A stretch of DNA of 8,598 nucleotides from the NCBI GenBank assembly GCA_041936745.1, contig JBHGWS010000033.1, positions 1 through 8,598 on the forward strand, given 5' to 3'. How positions within the stretch are numbered: the first letter of the stretch is position 1; each line of letters begins with the position of its first letter. The stretch comes from Darwinibacter acetoxidans_A (lineage in GTDB: Bacteria > Bacillota > Limnochordia > Darwinibacteriales > Darwinibacteriaceae). The translations under genes and the position numbers were made by a program. Below the pieces are notes generated by a model. That model did no database searches. It saw nothing but the letters and a program-made list of their open reading frames with translations, and had not been told where the DNA came from. Shown piece by piece: positions 5,094 to 8,598 of this stretch.

Positions 5094-6365
5094 TTGCTAA
5101 CTGCATTAAAAAACTCCATGCGGATCCCTGATCTGCGCAGGAAGATACTCTACACCGCAGCTTTGCTCGCAGTGTTCAGGGCCGGTTCGTTTGTGCCGGT
5201 GCCCGGAGTTAACGCCGCGGCTTTAGCTGAGCAGCTGGGAGTTGACGGTGGGAATATTTTCGGCTTTTTAAACCTTTTCACAGGGGGTGCGCTGGGTAGG
5301 TTTACAGTTTTCGCACAGGGAGTCAGCCCCTACATTACCGCATCCATTGTCATCAATTTATTGACAACGGTTATTCCCAGCCTGGAGAAGCTTTCCAAAG
5401 AAGGCCCCGAAGGCCGTAAAATTATTGCCCAGTACACGCGGTATGCGACAGTGGTTTTAGCTTTAATCCAAGCCTTCGGTACAACCATCATGGCCCGCAA
5501 TTGGGGCGTAACATCAAATCCGACCGTTTTTGGTTTAACATTAATTATGCTTACCTTAACGGCGGGTACCATGTTTACGGTGTGGCTGGGAGAAAAGATT
5601 TCGGAAAACGGTATCGGCAACGGCATTTCCCTGCTCATCTTTGTCAATATCGTAGCTGCCATGCCGGCAGGTTTTATCAATGCCTTTAAGGCGGTCGGCG
5701 CCGGTGGGCTTAACGTTTTCAGCTTAATTGCTTATATCTTGATCTCCATTGCCGTAATTGCTGCAGTTGTCATGATTACCCAGGGAGAAAGAAAGATTCC
5801 CGTGCAGTACGCCAAGCGCGTTGTGGGGCGCAAAATTTACGGCGGCCAGACGACCCATATACCTTTGAAGGTGAACCAGGCCGGGGTGATACCCGTTATT
5901 TTTGCCTCATCGGTATTGACTTTCCCGCTTACTTTGGCGCAGTTTATACCTGCGGTGAAGGTAGTGATGGACAGATGGTTTGAACCGGGGAAAATTGGCT
6001 ACAATTTACTTTATGTACTACTTGTCTTTTTCTTCACTTACTTCTATACGGCTGTAACCTTCAATCCGGTTGAAGTGGCCGACAATATGCGTAAAAACGG
6101 TGGTTATATCCCGGGGTTACGGCCGGGTAAACCAACCGCAGACTTTTTGGACCGGGTTTTGTCCCGCATTACTCTGCCGGGCGCCCTGTTTTTGGCCGCA
6201 ATTGCGGTTATGCCGTTTATCGTGGCGGCGGTAACCAGGATCCCTTCTAATATCCTGTCTTTCGGAGGAACCGGCCTGTTGATTATTGTGGGTGTGGCCC
6301 TTGATACCATGCAGCAGATCGAAGCTCATTTACTCATGCGCCACTACGAAGGTTTCCTGAAATAG
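5094..6365 (+). CDS. secY: Protein translocase channel subunit SecY
   Basis: This 423-residue protein is the central channel of the Sec translocon in the cytoplasmic membrane. It exports and inserts proteins with SecE, SecG and SecA or docked ribosomes. After the amphipathic start (RIPDLRRKILYT) ten hydrophobic segments can be seen, at about 17-36, 75-95, 115-133, 145-165, 177-195, 209-229, 263-285, 303-322, 359-381 and 391-407. The plug region lies near 55-70. Between segments 2 and 3, IPSLEKLSKEGPEGRKII is typical. The cytoplasmic loop YIPGLRPGKPT (338-348) keeps the conserved Arg that contacts SecA. Other signatures are GIGNGISLLIF, ERKIPVQYAKR and HIPLKVNQAGVIPVIFA. The start is TTG, abutting the rplO stop, with a strong SD at 5082-5090. 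Confidence 0.97.
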   Translation: MLTALKNSMRIPDLRRKILYTAALLAVFRAGSFVPVPGVNAAALAEQLGVDGGNIFGFLNLFTGGALGRFTVFAQGVSPYITASIVINLLTTVIPSLEKLSKEGPEGRKIIAQYTRYATVVLALIQAFGTTIMARNWGVTSNPTVFGLTLIMLTLTAGTMFTVWLGEKISENGIGNGISLLIFVNIVAAMPAGFINAFKAVGAGGLNVFSLIAYILISIAVIAAVVMITQGERKIPVQYAKRVVGRKIYGGQTTHIPLKVNQAGVIPVIFASSVLTFPLTLAQFIPAVKVVMDRWFEPGKIGYNLLYVLLVFFFTYFYTAVTFNPVEVADNMRKNGGYIPGLRPGKPTADFLDRVLSRITLPGALFLAAIAVMPFIVAAVTRIPSNILSFGGTGLLIIVGVALDTMQQIEAHLLMRHYEGFLK

Positions 6366-6380
6366 AAGGAGGAAGGAAAA

Positions 6381-7058
6381 ATGCAATTGGTGCTGTTGGG
6401 TTCGCCGGGTGCGGGAAAAGGCACTTTGGCCGGGCGGCTTGTGGAAAAATACGATCTGGCCCACATTTCCACAGGGGATATGATCCGAGAGGCCATTGCT
6501 TCAGGCAGTGAGCTGGGGCAGCGGGTAAAATCCTTTGCTGCCAAGGGTGAATTGGTCCCCGATGAATTGGTCATTGAAATCGTCCGTGCCCGGATGAACA
6601 ATCCCAGTAACACCGGTCGTTGGATTTTAGACGGCTTCCCCCGGACAATACGGCAGGCGGAAGCCTTAGATGAGCTGCTTTTAGAAAACGGCACAGATTT
6701 AAAAATTGCCCTGGAGATCAGGATATCGGCGGAAGAAGCAATTCAGCGGATTATTAACAGGCGGGTCTGCCGTGACTGCGGCGCCATCTATAATTTAAGG
6801 CATTATGCAGATCAGAAAAAAGAGGCCTGTGATCTCTGCGGCGGCGAGTTGTACCGCCGGGCTGACGATGAAGAAGAAACCGTGCGGCAGCGTTTCGCCG
6901 TCTACGGCAGGCAGACACACCCCTTAGTCCATTATTATGCTCAAAGCGGCAGGCTCTTCAGCTTGGATGGTATTAAGGGTGTCGACGAAATGTGCGGCGA
7001 TGTTGAGCGGATACTAGAGAAGTTTATGCCGCAGGAAACTACTGGTGATACTCAATGA
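6381..7058 (+). CDS. adk: Adenylate kinase with zinc-type LID
   Basis: This 225-residue long-form adenylate kinase converts ATP and AMP to two ADP in the cytoplasm. The P-loop is GSPGAGKGT (7-15), followed by Leu16 where the family nearly always has Gln. AMP-binding ISTGDMIREA (29-38) and DGFPRT (84-89) are intact, as are Arg127/128 and the TVRQR arginines of the LID. The LID has CRDC (130-133) and CDLC (150-153), a CxxC-x16-CxxC zinc site as in Gram-positive enzymes. The ATG at 6381 has AAGGAGG (6366-6372) 8 nt upstream, immediately after the secY stop. The C-terminal tail (about the last 10 residues) is slightly longer than usual. The stop overlaps the map start by 4 nt. Confidence 0.97.
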   Translation: MQLVLLGSPGAGKGTLAGRLVEKYDLAHISTGDMIREAIASGSELGQRVKSFAAKGELVPDELVIEIVRARMNNPSNTGRWILDGFPRTIRQAEALDELLLENGTDLKIALEIRISAEEAIQRIINRRVCRDCGAIYNLRHYADQKKEACDLCGGELYRRADDEEETVRQRFAVYGRQTHPLVHYYAQSGRLFSLDGIKGVDEMCGDVERILEKFMPQETTGDTQ

Positions 7059-7804
7059 TAATTTTAAAATCACCGGGTGAGATTGAAATCATGCGGCGGG
7101 CCGGGAAAGTTGTGGCTCAGGCCCATGAACTTGTCCGGGACATGATAAAACCCGGTGTGACAACTTTGGAATTAGATACGGCGGTGGAAAACTTCCTGCT
7201 CTCCCAAGGCGCCATACCGGCATTCAAGGGCTATCAAGGGTTTCCCGCTTCGATTTGTGCCTCAATCAATGAAGTGGTAGTCCACGGCATACCGAGTAAG
7301 GAGGCCGTCCTGACAGAAGGTTCGATTATCAGTGTGGACATCGGCGCGTTTGTCGACGGTTTCTGCGGTGACAGCGCTTGGACTTACCCCGTGGGGGAAA
7401 TTGAGCCCGCAGTGCAGAAGCTTTTAGAGGTAACTGAAGAGGCACTTTATCAAGGGATAGGGCAGGCCCGTGTCGGCAGCCGCCTTTCCGATATTTCCCA
7501 TGCGGTGCAGAAGCATGCGGAGGGGGCAGGTTTTTCAGTTGTCCGGGATTTTGTCGGGCATGGAATCGGCCGCGCGATGCATGAGGCACCACAAATTCCT
7601 AATTTTGGCCGGCCGAACAGAGGGCCCCGCTTGAAACAAGGGATGACCCTGGCGATTGAACCAATGGTCAATGTAGGCAGCTATCACGTGGAGATTCTGG
7701 GCGACAATTGGACGGTGGTTACAAGTGACGGCAGTTGGTCAGCTCACTTTGAACACACCATTGCCGTGACAGAGGGGGACGCGTTGATTCTTACAACCTT
7801 GTAG
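7055..7804 (+). CDS. map: Type I methionine aminopeptidase
   Basis: This 249-residue cytosolic metalloprotease removes the initiator methionine from new proteins when the next residue is small. All expected metal ligands are visible: Asp95 (SVDIG), Asp106 (CGDSAW), His169 (VGHGIG), Glu202 (AIEPM) and Glu233 (HFEHT). The substrate histidines His77 (VVHGIP) and His176 (MHEAPQIPNFG) are also present. The lack of an N-terminal extension or SH3-like zinc domain makes it the short type Ia form. The start ATG (7055) shares bases with the adk stop (ATGA overlap), a classic coupling arrangement. No strong SD stands immediately before it, so reinitiation after adk is likely. Map next to adk in a ribosomal protein operon is the Gram-positive arrangement. 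Confidence 0.97.
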   Translation: MIILKSPGEIEIMRRAGKVVAQAHELVRDMIKPGVTTLELDTAVENFLLSQGAIPAFKGYQGFPASICASINEVVVHGIPSKEAVLTEGSIISVDIGAFVDGFCGDSAWTYPVGEIEPAVQKLLEVTEEALYQGIGQARVGSRLSDISHAVQKHAEGAGFSVVRDFVGHGIGRAMHEAPQIPNFGRPNRGPRLKQGMTLAIEPMVNVGSYHVEILGDNWTVVTSDGSWSAHFEHTIAVTEGDALILTTL

Positions 7805-7809
7805 GAGAG
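7804..7809 (+). promoter_or_regulatory. Ribosome binding site deciding the start of the KOW-domain gene
   Basis: GGAGAG, which begins in the map stop codon, is 5 nt before ATG 7815 and only 2 nt before the in-frame TTG 7812. The ATG is therefore preferred. Confidence 0.55.
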
Positions 7810-7814
7810 ATTTG

Positions 7815-8096
7815 ATGGGACTTCTTAAAGTGGGACAATTAGTTACATCGAAGATGGGTAGAGATTCGGGCAGGATGTATATGGTGATTGGTTTCTATGA
7901 CGCAAGCCACGTCCAGGTGGCTGACGGATTGGTGAGGAAAATAAGTAGGCCTAAGAAAAAGAATATCAGGCATCTAACCGCCCATCGCGCCAATTTAGGT
8001 TCTACTGAATTTGATGATCAAGCAATTCGAAAGTTTATAGAAAGACAAAACCTGAGGGGGAAATCAGGAGAGGAGGGTTCAACTGAGCATGGCTAA
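7815..8096 (+). CDS. KOW-domain (L14e-like) RNA-binding protein
   Basis: This 93-residue basic protein has an N-terminal KOW/SH3-like fold seen as VGQLVTSKMGRDSGRMYMVIG (about 6-26), then VQVADGLVRKISRPKKKNIRHL (about 34-55). This resembles the archaeal/eukaryotic ribosomal protein L14e family. Small proteins of this kind are found at this spot, between map and infA, in many Bacilli and Clostridia (YbzG in Bacillus subtilis, as I recall). The C-terminal 35-40 residues are hydrophilic (FIERQNLRGKSGEEGS) and probably flexible. The exact role is not known to me; ribosome or RNA binding is inferred from domain and context. ATG 7815 is chosen over TTG 7812 on SD spacing. The 3' end overlaps infA by 8 nt, linking its translation to IF-1. 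Confidence 0.88.
   Translation: MGLLKVGQLVTSKMGRDSGRMYMVIGFYDASHVQVADGLVRKISRPKKKNIRHLTAHRANLGSTEFDDQAIRKFIERQNLRGKSGEEGSTEHG
8072..8076 (+). promoter_or_regulatory. Ribosome binding site of infA, long spacing
   Basis: GGAGG lies inside the KOW-domain gene, with 12 nt between it and the infA ATG at 8089. This is longer than the 5-9 nt of the neighbours. Coupling through the 8-nt overlap may help initiation. Confidence 0.5.
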
Positions 8097-8307
8097 AGAT
8101 GAAGCTATTGAAGTTGAAGGTACCGTCGTTGAACCATTGCCGAATGCAATGTTTCGGGTAGAATTAGAAAACGGGCACAAGGTACTGGCCCACATCTCCG
8201 GAAAAATGCGGATGAATTTTATTCGAATTTTGCCGGGAGATAAAGTTACTGTAGAACTGTCTCCCTATGATTTAACACGAGGCAGGATTACGTACCGGAA
8301 AAAATAA
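8089..8307 (+). CDS. infA: Translation initiation factor IF-1
   Basis: This 72-residue protein is exactly the usual length. IF-1 is a single OB-fold protein that occupies the A site of the 30S subunit and helps IF-2 and IF-3 select the initiator tRNA. The sequence closely follows the family consensus: MAKDEAIEVEGTVVEPLPNA (1-20), MFRVELENGHKVLAHISGKMR, then IRILPGDKVTVELSPYDLTRGRITYR. The ATG at 8089 overlaps the end of the KOW-domain gene by 8 nt. GGAGG (8072-8076) is the only good SD and sits 12 nt away. Placement before rpmJ and rpsM is conserved across Firmicutes. Confidence 0.98.
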   Translation: MAKDEAIEVEGTVVEPLPNAMFRVELENGHKVLAHISGKMRMNFIRILPGDKVTVELSPYDLTRGRITYRKK

Positions 8308-8335
8308 GCCAAGCGGCTAAAGGGGGCACGTAAAA

Positions 8336-8449
8336 ATGAAGGTGAGACCTTCTGTGAAGCCGATTTGTGAGAAATGTAAGGTGATCCGCCGCAAAGGGCG
8401 GGTTATGGTTATTTGTGAAAATCCCAAGCACAAACAAAGACAGGGATAG
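8336..8449 (+). CDS. rpmJ: 50S ribosomal protein L36, zinc-binding form
   Basis: This 37-codon gene encodes the smallest ribosomal protein, which binds 23S rRNA near the L7/L12 stalk base. It reads MKVRPSVKPICEKC (1-14), then VIRRKGRVMVICENPKHKQR (16-35) and ends QG, the standard L36 pattern. Cys11, Cys14, Cys27 and His32 form the intact zinc ribbon, so this is the zinc-requiring version and not the zinc-free paralogue. AAAGGGGG (8319-8326) upstream of the ATG gives a 9-nt spacing. The order infA-rpmJ-rpsM supports the call. Confidence 0.97.
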   Translation: MKVRPSVKPICEKCKVIRRKGRVMVICENPKHKQRQG

Positions 8450-8471
8450 TAAATAAGGGGGTGTCCAGTTA

Positions 8472-8598
8472 ATGGCACGTATTGCAGGTGTAGATCTGCC
8501 GCGCAATAAAAGAGTAGTAATAGGCCTAACCTATATTTACGGCATCGGCCGCAGCACGGCGGAAAAAATCGTTGAACTCTGCGAAATCGATCCGAACA
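8472..8598 (+). CDS. rpsM: 30S ribosomal protein S13, N-terminal part (partial)
   Basis: The first 42 codons of S13 are present before the window ends. MARIAGVDLPRNKRVVIGLT (1-20) and YIYGIGRSTAEKIVE (21-35) are the conserved S13 start, including the helix-hairpin-like GIG segment. S13 lies in the 30S head and contacts L5, the P-site tRNA and the intersubunit bridges. The SD AAGGGGGTG (8455-8463) lies 8 nt before ATG 8472. The 3' end is cut off by the window, not by a stop. It is the first ribosomal protein gene of the alpha block, which normally continues rpsK, rpsD, rpoA and rplQ. Confidence 0.96.
   Translation, partial: MARIAGVDLPRNKRVVIGLTYIYGIGRSTAEKIVELCEIDPN

Noticed and set aside
8011..8041. 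Possible sigma-A promoter before infA (TTGATG and TATAGA or TTTATA)
   Set aside because: Each -10 option matches the consensus poorly, or the spacing is 19 nt, and the site lies within the KOW coding sequence. It is too weak to annotate.
8306..8318. AGCC/GGCT inverted repeat after infA as a terminator
   Set aside because: The stem is only 4 bp with no T-run, and rpmJ follows at once.
1..8598. CRISPR, mobile elements, tRNA genes or an embedded defence or biosynthetic system
   Set aside because: Every stretch above 50 nt is accounted for by standard ribosomal or housekeeping genes; no repeats, integrase-like genes or foreign blocks were seen.

Overview
The window is an uninterrupted stretch of the conserved bacterial S10-spc-alpha ribosomal protein supercluster. 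All 21 genes are on the + strand. They run from the last 29 codons of rpsC to the first 42 codons of rpsM. The order is rpsC(end)-rplP-rpmC-rpsQ-rplN-rplX-rplE-rpsZ-rpsH-rplF-rplR-rpsE-rpmD-rplO-secY-adk-map-(KOW/L14e-like gene)-infA-rpmJ-rpsM(start). The largest non-coding gap is 46 bases, so no gene-free stretch needs separate description. I see no tRNA, rRNA, insertion sequence, CRISPR array, clear promoter or terminator.

The source is most likely a Gram-positive Firmicute of the class Clostridia (inference). Several points support this. The secY-adk-map-KOW-infA-rpmJ-rpsM order is the Bacillus/Clostridia arrangement. S14 is the short zinc-binding type Z. Adenylate kinase carries a four-cysteine zinc LID, as in Gram-positives. 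Shine-Dalgarno (SD) sequences are strong (AAGGAGG-like) and TTG/GTG starts are frequent. Base composition looks roughly balanced by eye. I cannot name the genus.

Layout: positions 1-527 hold the end of the S10 part (S3, L16). Positions 517-5093 hold L29 and the spc block (S17, L14, L24, L5, S14, S8, L6, L18, S5, L30, L15). Positions 5094-6365 encode the translocon channel SecY. Positions 6381-7804 encode adenylate kinase and methionine aminopeptidase. From 7815 come a small KOW-domain RNA-binding protein, initiation factor IF-1, L36 and the start of S13, which opens the alpha block. The genes work together in ribosome assembly, translation initiation, nucleotide balance, N-terminal methionine removal and membrane protein insertion.

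Genes are packed for translational coupling. rplP/rpmC overlap by 11 nt, adk/map by 4 nt and KOW/infA by 8 nt, and the rplO stop touches the secY TTG. Four proteins carry intact cysteine-based zinc sites: L24, S14, L36 and Adk.

This is core housekeeping DNA and I found no undescribed multi-gene system. The points most worth a second look are: a possible two-stem RNA element directly in front of the S8 gene; the KOW/L14e-like gene coupled to infA; the zinc ribbon on L24; a Leu replacing the usual Gln after the Adk P-loop; and the cluster of non-AUG starts in the spc genes.
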